From Entophlyctis helioformis (Eukaryota; Chytridiomycota; Chytridiomycetes; Chytridiales; Chytriomycetaceae), in NCBI GenBank assembly GCA_025526915.1, contig JAHLKH010000097.1, positions 1-64,000 of the forward strand: a stretch of 64,000 nucleotides of DNA, given 5' to 3'. Position numbers and translations under genes: made by a program. How positions within the stretch are numbered: the first letter of the stretch is position 1; the number at the start of each line of letters is the position of its first letter. The notes under the pieces are model-generated. The model did no database searches. It was not told the origin of the DNA and was given only the letters and a program-made list of their open reading frames with translations. Below, in pieces: positions 1-12,800 of this stretch.

Positions 1-23
1 ATGAGATGGAATGGGAAGCCTAC

Positions 24-301
24 CGTATGGACGCCAAAGTCCTGCTTCCACTTTTCGCAGTCGATCCACATCTTCTTGGAGAGCGGCACTTGGAACTTTC
101 GTGCTCTCAAGAAGCGCAGCAGCATGTGGTCGTCGTGGGTGGCGGGATCGTAGAAGCCCTCCTGGGCAAGCTCGTGCTTGAAGACCACGAGCGTGGCCTC
201 TTCTTCAGGCGTGAGGAATCCCAGCCTGCCCTGCTTGTTCTCGTCCATCTGAATGCGGGGGTGCTTCTGCTCAGTCGCTGCCAAGGCTGTCGAGGGCCGA
301 C
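24..301 (-). CDS. SEC14: Sec14-type phosphatidylinositol/phosphatidylcholine transfer protein, N-terminal exon (partial)
   Basis: Read on the minus strand this exon gives a CRAL-TRIO N-terminal region: a GFLTPEEEATLVVFKHEL-like helix, then LLRFLRARKF, then WIDCEKWKQDFGV. This is the classic start of Sec14, a Golgi lipid-transfer protein. The exon seems to end at a GTAGGC donor (G at base 23) after the residues FGVHT, and the rest of the gene lies beyond the left edge. A CTAAC branch-like motif near base 320 and several in-phase acceptors (CGCAG, GACAG, GGCAG) put the 5' end of this exon near 301. The first coding exon was not found and may be very short. Family assignment is strong; the exact acceptor is not. 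Confidence 0.85.
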
Positions 302-1490
302 CTGCGTGTCCATGACGACGTGTTAGCAGAGTGCAGCGACGTCCATGGCAGCGGCATTCGCACAGGACACATGGCACAGGACACATGGCACAGGAGGACA
401 CATGGCACAGACCGTGCAGCCAGATTGATAGTGAGAGAGAGAGAGAGAGGCGGCCCAAACCAACGCGACGCCACAGTCGAGAGCGGCGTGCCGTTGCGGA
501 TGCCGTTGCGGATACAGAAGTGGATGCAGATGCGTGTGTGTAAGCATGAGCCAGTAGCAGGCAGTCACAGGCAGGCCCTGAGCAGAGTGCAAAGAGCGCA
601 AGGGACGGAGGACGCAGGCAGCGCAGGGCAGCGAATGAGGCGCTGTGCTGGCCAGCTGGCCGCATGTCCAGCTGACACGTAGGCAGGCAGGCAGGCAGGC
701 AGGCAGCAGGCAGGCAGGCAGGCACGTAGACAGGCCGACTGGACAGCCACAGGCCGACTGGACTTGGTAGCATGCGCAGCCATGAGGCGGCACACGGGCA
801 GCAGGCGGGGCATGTGGACAGGCCAGTCAACAGGCCGTGCGCTGTGTTTGTGGCGGCCTGGTGGAGCAGGCTGGCAGCAAGACAGACAGGCACCAGCAGA
901 CCGACCGACGACCGACCGACCGACCGACGACCGACCGACCGACGACGACCGGCGGCCGTCTGCCAGTCTGCGCTGCATTGGCCCACAGCTTGCATTGCAG
1001 CGCAGTCGCAGCGCAGTCGCAGTCGCAGTCGCAGTCGCAGCTAGCGAGCCCGCCAGCCCCGCCAGCCCGCCTTCCCCAGCACCCTCTCGCAGCCGCACTC
1101 GTTGCAGCCGCACTCGCACTCACGGCGATCACGCACGATTCGTTTGTGGAAACGGAGCGACGCGGCACGGCGCTGGAGACGCACAAACGACGCAGGATGC
1201 TCCACCCGGCGGCATGCCGCGCAGACGTGCAGACAGACGTGCAGACAGACGTGCCGTGCACACACAAAGACTGAAGACGTGCTCACAGACGCGCACACAG
1301 ACAGACTGCTCACAGACAGACTGCTCACAGACAGACGTGCATCCACGCCGCCATGCATCGTGGTCTGGCCGGCCCGCGCTCTTGGCCCAACAGCGAGCGG
1401 CACATATTGCGCCCACTCGCCCGACAAGGCATTCATATGCTCCTCAAAGGCAATTTTGTTTGCTTCCCATCCGCTTGCCACCGCCCCAAC
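302..1490. other. Intergenic region between SEC14 (-) and the bHLH gene (+), rich in short tandem repeats
   Basis: About 1.2 kb between divergent genes. I see no family-like coding exon, although the first SEC14 exon should be in here. It holds a GGCA-type repeat (about 680-725), a GACC-type repeat (about 897-946), and a TCGCAG-type repeat (about 1003-1040). The long frames crossing it are repeat-driven. Confidence 0.6.
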
Positions 1491-4400
1491 ATGGACGACA
1501 GCCAATACCTGGCCCCAGCAGCATCAGGCCCAGCATCAGGCCCAGCAACCAGCAAGGACAGCAGCAGCAACAGACCCAGCAAGGACAGCAACAGCAGCAC
1601 GGCAGCGACATCTCCCCGCTGAACCACGCGCAGACGGGCAGTGTTTACGCTGGTGCACAGCAACACGAGCAGCAGGCCCAGCAGCAGCATTTCCAGCAGC
1701 AGCAGCAGCAGCAGCAGCGGCCGTTTCAGGTCCAAGGACGGCCGCGGGAGGCTCCGTCGGTGCAACGGCACAGGCCCTTGGGGCCGAGCTCGCTGCACAC
1801 CTCCGGCTTTGCCATGACCCCGCCATCGTCGGCACCTGCATCCGCAGGCTCGTCTGCCCAGTACCACCACCACCAGCAGCACCAGCACCAGCACCAGCAG
1901 CAGCAGCAGCAGTACCCGTTTCCGTCGGGCGGCAACCTCATGTCGGCGTCTTCGACATCCACGGCGTCCATGTCGCCTTCGTCGACGGGCTCGGCTCCGC
2001 TCAACTCCATGGGCGGTCAGGGCCAAGGCCATGTCCAGCAGGGGGCGCTGTCTGTGGGTCTTGCCGTGGCCGCTGCCGCCGGCAACACCGGCAATCCGGC
2101 AATCCCGGCACTCCCGGCCACCAGCATCTGTCGTACCAGCAGCCGCATCCCCACGGCCAGCAGCCGGTGCACAGTCAGCATGACATGTATCAGCACCAGC
2201 ACCAGCAGCAGCACATGCACCAACAGCAACCAGCAACAACAACAGCAACAGCAGCATCACATGCAGCATCAGCAGCAGGCAGGTGCAGGCACAGGCGCCG
2301 GCTTCTCTTTCCTAGATCCCTCAGGTACGCCTCTCGCCTCTCGCCTCTCGCCTGCCTGTGCTGTTGGACCCGCAACAAGCTCTGCTTGGCGTCGGCCGGC
2401 GTCGAGCGTGTGATGCGCACGATGCACAAACGCTTGATCCGCTGACGGTCTGCTGACATGCTCTCGCCTCCATGTGCGTCTCCATCTCTCATTTCACCGC
2501 CCGACGTTACGTGATCACTGTGCACCACACCATCCGCCTGCCATCCGCCTGTCCGCCATCTGTTGACCATCATCCGCCTGCCATCCGCCCGCCGTCTGCC
2601 CGCCACGCCAGTGTCGGCCTCGTTTACGGGCGAGCCTGGATCGTTTGCCGGCCCGTCGTCGCTGTCGTCGTCGTTCAAGGCCGGCAGGTACGTGCAACGC
2701 GACAGCCGCACTGCTGAGCACATGGGCCGCTGGCATACGGCCAGATCTTGTCTCCAGCCAGCAGCAGCATGTGGTGTGCTGCGTGCTGGCTGCTGCCCAC
2801 ATGCTGCCCACATGCTCTTCACCAGAGGCACGTGCTGACACACGCCGCCTCCTTTCTGCCGTTGCCCGCTGCCCCTTTGCCTGTGCCCGTCTCGGCCGAA
2901 ATGGTATTGCCGCGCCGGCTGCCCGCGTAAACGCCAACGCCGTCGCCATCGCCATCGCCCATCGCCCATCGCCTCCCCCTTGAATCTTATCTCGCCAACA
3001 CCGTCACCGACACCGACGCCGACACCGACACCGACGCCGACACCATCACCGCGCGCAACAACAACGTCACCGCGCCATCACCACCACGCTGGGCTCCATC
3101 TGGGCTCATGCCTCCGCCTCCACACGCTCCTCCTGTTCTGTTGCGCCTCTGGTCCGACTTTCCCCTGCTCTGCCCATCGTCGCCATGCTTGCGCAACACA
3201 CACACCACGCTGTGCACCACGACCGCCCCTTCCCGCCCCACGCTGTGCACCACATGGGCATTGATACCAACGTCGCCAATGTGGACGCACCGCACGCTCT
3301 GCCCACGCCGACCACCCCGGACTCGATGGCACCTCCTCCGCTGCCGTTTGTCCGGTGGTCACCGTACGCCACGACCACCACCGCTGCCGCCTACTCTCGC
3401 AACAGCGTCAAGCCCGTCCATCGCACCGAGGAGAAGCGTGCCAGCCACAACGCCATCGAGCGTGCCCGCCGCGAGTCGCTCAACCACCGCTTCCAGGACC
3501 TGGCCAACACCGTCCCCTCGCTCTCCTCTGTCCGCAAGCCGTCAAAGTCCATCATCGTGCAGCGCTCCCTCGAGTACGTGAGCGAGTTACGCCGCATCAT
3601 CGAGAGCAAGGACCGCACAGCCATGGCCCTGCGCCAACAGAACAACGAGATGCGTGACGAGATCACACGGCTCCGCAGCGGGCTCGGCATGCCGCCCCTG
3701 AACTACCCCGACATCCTCGACGAAGACCCGCTGCTCGAGGTCTTTGGCCACGACCCGCAGCAGGTGCAGCAGCACCAGCGCCTGCAGCAGATGCAGCAGA
3801 TGCAGCAACACAACCCGATGCTCGCCACCCAGATGAAGAAGCGCAACGGCAAGCTCGTGAATGGCTCGGGCATGCCGATCCTGTCGCGCAACAACTCGCT
3901 GAGCGCCGACATGATGTACATGTCGTCCTCACAGCCGATGGCGTACGACTTTGGCAACTTTGACGACGACGAGGACGACGACGAGAGCGTGTACACGAGT
4001 GGCATGTCGTCGTCGGTCCCTAATCCCATGCAGCAGTTCCGCCCAGACGACATGTCCTCTTCGGCTGCCTCGTACGATCCGACACAAGGCCCGCGCTCCA
4101 TGATTCCAGACGGCGGTGAGTGGTTATCGTGCTGCTCGTCGTGCCCATCTCTTGCCGCTCATCGTGCCTATCTGTTGCTGATCTGACTCGTTCTGCTACT
4201 GCCATCCCGACTGTCACTCGCCGCTTGATCGTCACTGTGCGGACCATCCACTCTCAGGCAACATGCCATTCCGTGCAGGCTCTGGGCCATCTGGCGACGG
4301 CACATCGCCCATGGGGCCAGGCCTCAACTTTGGCCGCTCGTTCCGCCCGTCGTCGCTGTCGCTCGAGCACGTGCACAACCAGCAGCAGCAGCTCGCCTCG

Positions 4401-5204
4401 CCGATCGTGTCGACCAACATGATCTCGAGTCCGATGAACATCATGAACACCATGAACACCATGTCTGCGGCTCTGCCCATCCAGGGCTTCGACGCCAACG
4501 GCCAGCCAGCGGTCAACTTCCAGCAAGGCTTCCACCCGTCGGCCGGCGCCATCGATCAAGGCGCTGCGGGCATCCCGCTTTCGGTCAGCGTGAATGCGGC
4601 AGCCCACATGGGCACGCCGCCGTCGGCCGCCGGGTTCATGGGCCACCACCAGCACAGCGGCAACATGCACATGCACAGCGACGCCAGCAACGGCGCGAAT
4701 GTCGGCAACGGCGGCATGCGCCAGCAGTGGATGGGGCCGGCGCCAGCACACGATCCCAGCGCCATGGTGGCCGCCAACGCCAACCACGGCAGCCTCGTCA
4801 TGGGCCCGACCGCGGACGCGTTCCGCAAGCCGCACATTGAGCCGTCGATTCTGACGCAGCTGCTGCACAGCAACGACGCGTCCCAGCACCAGCGACAGCA
4901 ATCGCAGCCGTTCTTTCAGCAGCAGCAGCAACATCAGGCCCAACATCAGCCATCTCAACAGCAGCAGGGATTGAATGGCATGCACCAGCAGCCGGCCGCT
5001 GTGATGCAGAGCATGTCGTTGCAGCAGCTGCAGCAGCAGACGCCGACGCCGCCGCCCAACATGCACCAGCACCAACAGCACCAACAGCAGCAGCAGCAGC
5101 AGCAGATGCACCAACAGCAGATGCACATGCAGCAACAACAACAGCAACAGCAACAACAACAACAGCACATGCAGCAGCAGCACATGCAGCAACAGCAGGC
5201 CTGA
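1491..5204 (+). CDS. bHLH-leucine-zipper transcription factor with long Gln-rich tails
   Basis: A spliced gene whose diagnostic part is a basic helix-loop-helix near 3425-3610. The basic region HNAIERARRESLN has the His/Glu/Arg pattern of class B bHLH proteins that bind CACGTG. It is followed by helix 1, a loop with KPSKSIIVQRSLEYV, helix 2, and a leucine-zipper-like NEMRDEITRLR stretch. An acidic run (DDDEDDDE) follows, then Gln/Met/His-rich sequence to the stop at 5202-5204. Introns supported by motif and phase: 2325-2611 (GTACGC to CAG) and 4116-4257 (GTGAGT to CAG). Exon structure from 2688 to about 3185 is unresolved. ATG 1491 (MDDSQYLAP) is the best start, but it is in a different frame from the Gln-rich stretch after it. 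Two more frame switches lie near 2085-2110 and 2225-2240. Nuclear DNA binding is inferred from the family. Confidence 0.75.
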
Positions 5205-5414
5205 GCATGAGGCTGCGCGCGTACGATCCTCCCCTCCCCTCCCCTCCTAGACCGGCCGGCATCTGCACGCTTGCCTGTGCACCTGCCGCCCACCTCCCCT
5301 TCCTTGTATCCATCCGCACATCACACATCGCACATCCCTTTTCGTCATAGTAAACGTGCCCTCGTGAACCTGCCGCTGCTGCTCTTTCCCTTCTTGTCGC
5401 CATCTGGACAACCA

Positions 5415-5700
5415 ATGTCCGAACAGCCGCAGCAGGAAGCGCCTGCAACGGGCACAGCAGACGGTGGCCGTGGCCGTGGCCGTGGTCGAGGTGACGGCGC
5501 TGGCGCTGCGAGCCGCAACCAAGTGCGAGGCCCAACCTCTGCCCTGTCCAGGTGACGCTCCTCCCTCTGCCGTCTGCACTCTGTCTGCCGTCTGCCGTCT
5601 GCTGGCCGCTGCTGACTGTGGCGATGTTGGCCTGGCCCAGCTTCCTGCGCGAGCGAGGCATCCGTGCACCGACCGGATACCACCGTCGCAATCCACAGCA

Positions 5701-5765
<65 letters not shown>

Positions 5766-7713
5766 CAGAGCAAGCGGATGCACCTGCCGCTGCACCAGAC
5801 GGCGAGGCAGCAACGGCCGACGCCAACGAACCAAGCACCGTTCAAGTGCAAGTGCCGACTCTTGCTGATGCTGATGCTCCAGCAGCAGTTGCTGGATCGT
5901 CTTCGTCGTCGTCGTCGGTAGCAGCCGTCGACAGTGCAGCGCAGACCGAGCCCGCAGAGACCGACCCGTTGACCGTGGCGACAGGATCCAAACGCAAGAC
6001 GCCGGCACGCCAAGCCAAGGGCAAGGGCAAAGGCAAGGGCAAGGGCAAGGACGACCATGACGATGACGATGATGCCGACTTTGGTGGCGACAACCCGTAC
6101 GCTCCGCGATCCAGACACACCAAACGGTCGCGTCGCGATGCAGCGGCCGGCCCACTCAACCCGGCTCACCCAAGCGCGCTCGTACAGTTTTGCTCGCGGT
6201 GCCAGCGCCGTTATGTGGCGGCTTCTGGCGGCGAAGGCGGCGGTGGCGGTGGCCGAGGGGCTGTGTCGGGGCTCTGTGGAGCGTGTGTGGCGATCCAGCA
6301 GCAGCCTGCGCGCGCCATGTCCAAGATCAAGCGCAAGAAGCGGGAGATGGAGGTGCTGGCCATGTCGGGCGAGCTGCAGGGCATCCTGCTCTCCCTGCGC
6401 GACATGTGCATCAAGGTGGGCGAGGGAGGATTGGATTGGAGAGTGGAGAGGCGTGGGATGTGCTGGCTAACACGGCGTGTGGCACGACAGAGAGTGGCAG
6501 AGCTGATTGACGATGTGGACCAGTTTGGCGATATCCCGTACGCCACCAAGCGGCAGATCTCCAAGATCATCAGCAAGTCGCGGCATCTCAACAACCGCAC
6601 CGTGGGGCTCTTTCTCGGCGCGGACCAGGACACGGTTGAGCTGTTTGACTGCACGCGCATTGACGAAGACGGGCTGGGCACGATCCCGCTGCTGTGCCCG
6701 AATGTGCGCACGCTCAACCTGTCGCTGTGCGGCCGCATCACGGACAGCGTGCTGGCCGAGATTGGACGCTCGTGCTCGAGTCTGGAGAGGCTGACGCTCA
6801 AAGGACCGTTCCTGCCGACCAATGCCGGGTTCAGCAGTCTGTTCCGTGGCGTGGGCGAGCCGCTCGTCGAGGTGGTGCTGGAGAATGCGGCCAAGCTCTC
6901 GACACCAGCGGTGCAAGTGCTGCATGACTGCTGCCCGAACCTGGCGCAGCTGAGTCTGGCTGCCTGCACACGCGTTGACAGCGACGCGCTGGCTGTGGTT
7001 GCGCGCATGGCTCGCCTGACGCGGCTGTCGCTCGCTGGCATCGCCAAGGGCGTGCCGGTCGAGTCGCTGCTCGCGCTCGTCGACACGGTTGGCCCGCGCC
7101 TGACGGCCCTGTGTCTCGACGGCTTTGAGCTCCTGGACGACACGGTCGTTGCACGCATATCGCAAGTGTGCCGCTCGCTGTCGGTGCTCTCGCTCGGCGA
7201 GTGTCCGGCCATCACGAGCGAGGGCATGCTGCACGGACTGTCGACCCTGCAGCCGTCCCCGGACACCGGCCTGGAGTCGCTCTCGCTGTACCGCAACGTC
7301 CTGCTCACAAACGATGTCATCCTGTGCATCGTCAACCTGTTTGGCCCAAGCCTCGAGCATCTCAACCTGAACGGGCTTGACGAGATCACCGAGCCTGCCA
7401 TGGCTGCTCTTGCACGCGGGTGCCCCGCGCTCGTCACCCTCGACGTCTCTTGGATCCGGTAAGCATCCCACTCTCCATCGTGTGTGTGGATACCATCCTC
7501 TCATTCTCACTCGCTTGATGGCTGACCATGCGGATGCGGTGATGCGACAGATGCCTCAATGACGATATCCTCACACAGATCATGACGACGGCCACTCATC
7601 TCACGTGCATCAAGGTGTACGGATGCCACGACCTGACGCCCGTGACGCTCAACCGTGTCTGGCGCAACACCAATGACAAGATCGTGCAGATCCAAGGCAA
7701 CGAGTTTGATTAA
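5415..7713 (+). CDS. RAD7: Rad7-type global-genome nucleotide excision repair protein
   Basis: Exons 5415-5551, 5641-6415, 6491-7458 and 7551-7713 sum to 2043 nt, giving 680 aa. Order: a GRGRGRG-rich N-terminus, a long polyglutamine run (about 5697-5765), a KGKGKGK/DDHDDDDD charged segment with NPYAPR, a Cys-pair motif (FCSRCQRRY, later GLCGAC), then DMCIK-RVAELIDDVDQFGDI and about a dozen leucine-rich repeats ending in IQGNEFD. The cysteine module followed by LRRs is the Rad7/Rhp7 signature. In yeast Rad7 works with Rad16 and a cullin-type ubiquitin ligase to find damage in silent chromatin. Intron 2 (6416-6490) is 75 nt and keeps the frame open, but removing it restores the conserved CIK-VAE junction, and it contains a CTAAC branch motif. 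Intron 1 has a GTGACG donor. Confidence 0.92.
5697..5765 (+). repeat. CAG/CAA repeat encoding polyglutamine in RAD7
   Basis: An almost pure run of CAG codons, more than twenty, inside the N-terminal extension of the Rad7 protein. It is a likely length-variable coding microsatellite. Confidence 0.9.
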
Positions 7714-7730
7714 AGCCCCCTCGTGCCCGG

Positions 7731-7754
7731 TGTGTGTGTGTGTGTGTGTGTGTT
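7731..7754. repeat. (TG)n microsatellite in the RAD7 3' region
   Basis: Alternating TG dinucleotides just after the RAD7 stop and before the convergent coiled-coil gene, in a likely 3' UTR or intergenic position. Confidence 0.85.
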
Positions 7755-7782
7755 TTTGTACAGCGGTGTTTATGGTTGGGTA

Positions 7783-9657
7783 CTAGTTGTGGAGGCGTGG
7801 AGTGATGGGCGGTGGTACAGATGGCGGCATGTGCTGTTGCGGTGCTGGCCGGATACGGATGCGACGCGGTGCAATCGCAGGTGGCTGGCCAAGTTGCGTA
7901 AGTGGCTGTGACGATGCTGTGGATCGCAGAGGTGGTGGCTGCTGCTGCGGTGGCGGCGGCTGATGCGGCAGTGATGGTGACGGTGGTTTGGGTGGCCGAT
8001 CGCCTGATGCCGTTGCTTGCCGCACCACCAGATGCCGTCGTCTGACCGACACGCGCGGGTGGCTGTCGACCACTGGCGCGTGCACCTGCACATCCTCGTC
8101 CTGCGCTGCAGTCGCGGCTGGCGGTTGTGGTTGTGAGCACGACATACCCGCCGCGTCGTCATCCTCACTCTGATCAGCCAAGTCGTCATCGCCCGTGTAG
8201 TTGGCGGCCGGATCATCGCCGGCAACGCAGGTGCTTGCACAGCCACTGCTTGGCATCACCATCTCTTGGTCCAAGAGCCGCATGGACTCTATCATCGCCA
8301 GCATCTCGCCGTCGTCGCTGTCAAGCCCGGCCATGCCATGCTGGGCTGCATCACGGCCATCGCCATGCTGGTGTAGCTGGTAGTGACACGGTCGAGACGG
8401 GCCACCTGCGGCCTGGTGCTGTGCGTGAAACACCAGATCCCGCTCGATCGTATCCGCAATGTTTTTGAGCTGCTTGACGCTCTTGCTTCGATCGAGCCCG
8501 AGCTCTCGTGTGCTGCTCGCACGGCAGCCAGCCAGCCAGTCAGTCGCTCAACGAGAGTCAGAACAGCAGTGGCACGACGCAGACAGCGGCACACGTACCG
8601 GTCACGAACATCGCGTTCCAGGTCGAGTGTGATGTACAGGCCGTCGATCTGCTCAGCCAGATCCGTGCACTCGGATTCCAACGCATCCCTACCAGACGTT
8701 GTGAGTGTAAGTGTGCCTCGCAACACAAGCATGCACCAGGACACGTGGGCACGCACCGCAGCTCGGCAATGGCCTCGTCAGCACTACTGCCGAAACTCGC
8801 GCGCGACACGCACGACGACGACGCACGTGAGCTGGACCGCGTGCCACCGCTGCTGCCAGTCGTCTTCGTCTCGGCCAGCCGCTCACGGACGGTCTGGATC
8901 AACGCGCGCACACGTTGCTGCACCACGCTCGCATCGAAATGGGCGAGCGACCTTGGATCCACGACCTGCAAGCCACACATCCCAGTGTCAGCACCATCCG
9001 TTTGTCCATCCATCCATCCTTCCGCTCATCTGCCCCGTGCAGACACATGGCATGGAGCTCATGGCCACGAGGGACGCGACTCACCGTCTCGGTCTCGCGG
9101 GCATAGTCGAGAGAGATGCTCTGGACAAGCCGCAGCTGCGCGTGCAGGTCATCCAGTCGCGCTAGCAGCGGCACGCCTAGCCGACGCTTGAGCTCTTCCT
9201 GCTCGGCAGGCGGCGTGGACGCCAACCACGCAGCCAGAACAGCGCTCGAGCTCTGCGATGGCTCGTCTGTCGCTGCCCACGCAGGATGCGACGAGTGTTG
9301 CTGTTGTTGGCTGTGATGTTGGTGGTTGTGATGGTGGTTGATGTGGTGGTGGATAGGTGTCAGGGCTGCATGGCGAGTCAAGTGGCCACTGCTGGCATCC
9401 GACACACGCGAATGGCTGCTACTGGTTGACGCGATGCTGGCTGTACTGCTTCGTTTGACAAGGAGCGCTGGCAGTGCGGGCCATGCCGGTCCCGGCCCAT
9501 GCGTGCTGCTCGGTAGTGGGGCGCCTGCACGGCGCATGCTGCTGGAGAGAGCACCTGCGCCATGGCTGATGCCGCTGCTGCTGCTACTGCTGCCGCTGCT
9601 CCTGCTGCCGCCGCTATCGCGACTATTCCCGCGGCTCGTGTCTGACATGCGCAGCAT
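7783..9657 (-). CDS. Hypothetical protein with conserved-looking helical core and low-complexity ends
   Basis: Four exons with consistent phases: 9085-9657, 8757-8965, 8599-8688 and 7783-8512 (1602 nt, 533 aa). The N-terminal third is Ser/Gly/His-rich, with a His/Gln run. The middle is helical and probably coiled coil, reading LLARLDDLHAQLRLVQSIS, ASVVQQRVRALIQTVRE, DLAEQIDGLYITLDLERDV and SVKQLKNIADTIERDL. The C-terminus is acidic and Pro/Gln-rich. Donors are GTGAG, GTGCG and GTACG, and each acceptor restores one open frame. I do not recognise the family. It converges with RAD7, with about 70 bp between the two stops. The structure suggests a scaffold or complex subunit, but no function can be assigned. 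Confidence 0.75.
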
Positions 9658-9820
9658 CCTCGCGTCAAGCTTGCATTCCCAAGCAAGGTAAAGTAAAAGT
9701 TATTGCGCGTTTTCGCATTCATTTGATTACGCAGCCAGCCACACAACTGGCCATCTGGCATGCATGGAAAACATTCACACGGACAGGCCAACGAGGACAG
9801 AACCATGCCCAGTCGCTCGG

Positions 9821-12800
9821 TCACGAGGGAGGAGGCGGCGGCGGCGGTTGTTGTTGTTGCCATCCAGCAAACGGATACATGAACGGAAACGCGCCAGGAA
9901 CAACACCAGAAGCACGCTGTTGCTGTTGTTGCTGTTGCTGTTGTTGCTGTTGCTGCTGTTGTTGAAGGAACATCTGCTGCTGTTGATGTTGTTGTTGCTG
10001 CTGTTGCTGTTGTTGTTGTTGCTGCTGTAATGCTCCAGCAGCCATGCCCATGGGCATTCCCATTCCCATCCCTAATGCCATCCCCATGTTCATGCCCATT
10101 GGCATGCCCATCTGCTGCTGCTGTGGCTGTGGCTGTGGCTGCTGCGGCTGTTGTGACTGCTGCATCTGTGCCAGCTGCCCCAGCTGCCCCAACATCGACA
10201 TGGGTATCTGTGGCCCAATCGTCGGAGACTTGCCATGCCCAACACCAGCAGCAGCACCGCCGCCAGCATTGCCAGAAAGCAGCGGCTGCACAATATGCTG
10301 GATGGACTGCGGGATGGCAGGCATGCTGTTCTGCACCACGCCCATGCCCATGCCTCCCATGGGCAGTGGCATCTGCATCTGCATCCCCACCCCCATCGGT
10401 GGCATGCCCATGGGTTGTTGGGGCATGCCCATGGGCATGGGCGACCCTGCCTGCGAGCGAAGGTCCGGCCGTCCCCATTGACCGCCTTGACCAGGCGACC
10501 GCATGGGTCCACGGCCCCCGTCGCGTTGATCACGGCCACCATCGCGGCTGCCTCCCCGTCCGCCGTCACGGCCGCCGCCACGGCGACCAACAGGCGACCG
10601 TGTCCGACCACCGCCATCGCGGCCATTGTATCGGCCATCGCGGCCATCGCGGTCTCGGTCCCGTTCCCTGTCGCGATCGCGTCCGTTCATGCCGCCGCGA
10701 CCGCCGTCACGTCCTCGTCCACGGCCACCATCACGCCCATCACGCATGTCCCGTCCGCCACCACGACCACCACCACCGCCACCGCCGCCATCGCGTCCAA
10801 ACCGCGGCCGTCCATCGCCACGCCAGGTTGCCCGCTGCTGTCCCTGCGACGGAGACGCAAGCCCAGGGCTCGCCATGCTGCTGTCCGCCGCTTCCGCAAC
10901 GTCGCCGTCCGTCGACCCCATGGCCGCAAACAGCTCTGTCAGGAACACCAGACAAATTTCTGCAGCCTCCTGCTTGGCCGCCGCCTTGCGCGGATGCGGG
11001 CTCGATGTGAACTCGGCCGGTTCAGACGTCGGCGAATGGTACACTTGGATCGTGCAGGTAAAGGTGCCAGGCGCTGAAGCGGCTGGAGCGGCTGGAGGCG
11101 GAGCGGGAGTGGCGTCGGTAACGGTTGGAGCAGGAGTGGCGTCGGTGGCTGATGGAGGCGGCTGCGGTGCCGCAGTGTCCAGCACAGGCGATGCGGCAGC
11201 AAGTGTAGGTGTGGTTGCAGGAGCAGGTTCCGAGACGGCGACGGCGACAGCGGCAGGAGCAGAGGCAGGAGCAGAGGCAGGAACAGGCTCCTCGGCAAAC
11301 GACACTTGGATCGGAATCCTGCGTTTCTGCACAAGCTCGTTGAGCCGCGAGAATGCGCTCTTGATCTCCTGGCCAGGCTTGCCATGGATGTCCGGCACCA
11401 TCACGTCGTCAAGAAGATCGGGCGACGCTCTCGCAGCAGCGGCAGCGGTTACAGGCGACCCGCCCGACTCGGACGGCTGGCCAGACTTTTTCGCCTGCTG
11501 CGTCTTGCCGGCAAGCGCTGCCGCCGCGACCTCGGCCTGCGACGGCATGGTGCGCCGCTCAGACGACTTGAGGTCAGAGATCTTGAGCGCCTCGCAGGCA
11601 ACCTACACGTCTGAAATGTCAGATGCGCACGCGACTCCATCATGAAGCAATGCAAAAACGCAACAGTCCCCCCGCACCTTGGCAGCATTCTCCTTGGCAT
11701 CAGCCTTCTTGGTGTACACGTCCGACACATAGACGGCGCCAGCGATACGCAGCGTGCACTTGAACTGCCGCTTGGGCATGGCGTCAAACTTCCACTCAAA
11801 GTCAAGCCGCCTCCGCTGTGCATACGATACAAGCAGATTGACATGGCCGCCCTTGGCTCCAGCAGCACCCAAATCGTCAGTGTCCCTGCCCGCTCTGTCT
11901 TTGTCCTTGTCCTTGGACCCGTTGACAACAGCATCGCCAAGCTGCCCATCGGCAGTCTCTGCGTCCAGAAGCGCCTTGTAGTAGACATTGACAAAATGCC
12001 ACGCGAACCGTGCCGCGTCTTCCAGCGCATCGTCTCGGCTTGCAAACGTCGTCGATGTCTGGTACGTGCCAGTCTTGAGCGCAACGCTGCCAATGAATCC
12101 ACGCGCAGCAGATGCAGTCGCGCCGTCTGTGGCACCGTCTCCACTGCCCTCTGCATCGGCCGTGCTCTCCTGCTGGGCAGGTGCTTCAGAGACCGTGAAG
12201 ACGGGCTCAGGGTCGCTGGCAAAGTGCTCCTTGAGAAACGCTTCCAGCCTGGCCTTGTACGTGACCGCCACTGGTGCGGACGACGGTGGCGGTATCGTGC
12301 CGTTTGCATCGCTCGCCTGCATGGCATGGTCTTGAGCATCCCCACCAGACGTGGCATTTGCACCATTCACAGCCTTGGCAGACTCGGCAGCCATAGCCGC
12401 CATGGCAAGCGTCTTGGCCGTGTCGACATCCATGGCGGTATGCGACCGTTTGGGAGCGCGAGCCGCCGATCCAGCATGGCCAGCATCCTCGGCATCCTCG
12501 GCATCGCCACTCGGCCGCGCACGCTTGTTTCCGCGCTTGGCAGCGGCAGACGCCTCGTCAATGCCCAGCTCGCTCATGCGCTTCCGCACGACACCATGCC
12601 GCACCATGTACAGCCGCGACTCGGGCGGATCCGGCGCGTCCCATGGGCTCGCGCTGACGAGCTCGACAGCGCCGTCCATGATGAGCAGGTTCATGATATG
12701 GTGGTACAGACTCCGCGAGGGTGCCTGATCAGCCATGCCCATGCGGCTAGTCAAGTCCTGCACATCCAGAGCTTGCTTGCGGGGGTTGGCCGCGAGGATG

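Noticed and set aside
680..725. Possible CRISPR-like array from short tandem repeats
   Set aside because: Units are 4 bp with no spacers; this is a microsatellite, and the genome is eukaryotic.
764..2413. One 549-residue plus-strand frame covering the repeats upstream of the bHLH gene
   Set aside because: The first 240 residues are translated GGCA/GACC/CAG repeats with no protein character; only the part after about 1550 fits the bHLH gene.
7731..7754. TG repeat considered as a transposon end or telomere-like element
   Set aside because: No inverted repeats, target duplications or transposase frame nearby; it is a simple dinucleotide microsatellite.
9657..9821. Possible small gene between the coiled-coil gene and the dsRBD gene
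   Set aside because: Only 160 bp, AT-richer than its surroundings, no start or conserved frame; likely promoter plus 3' UTR sequence.
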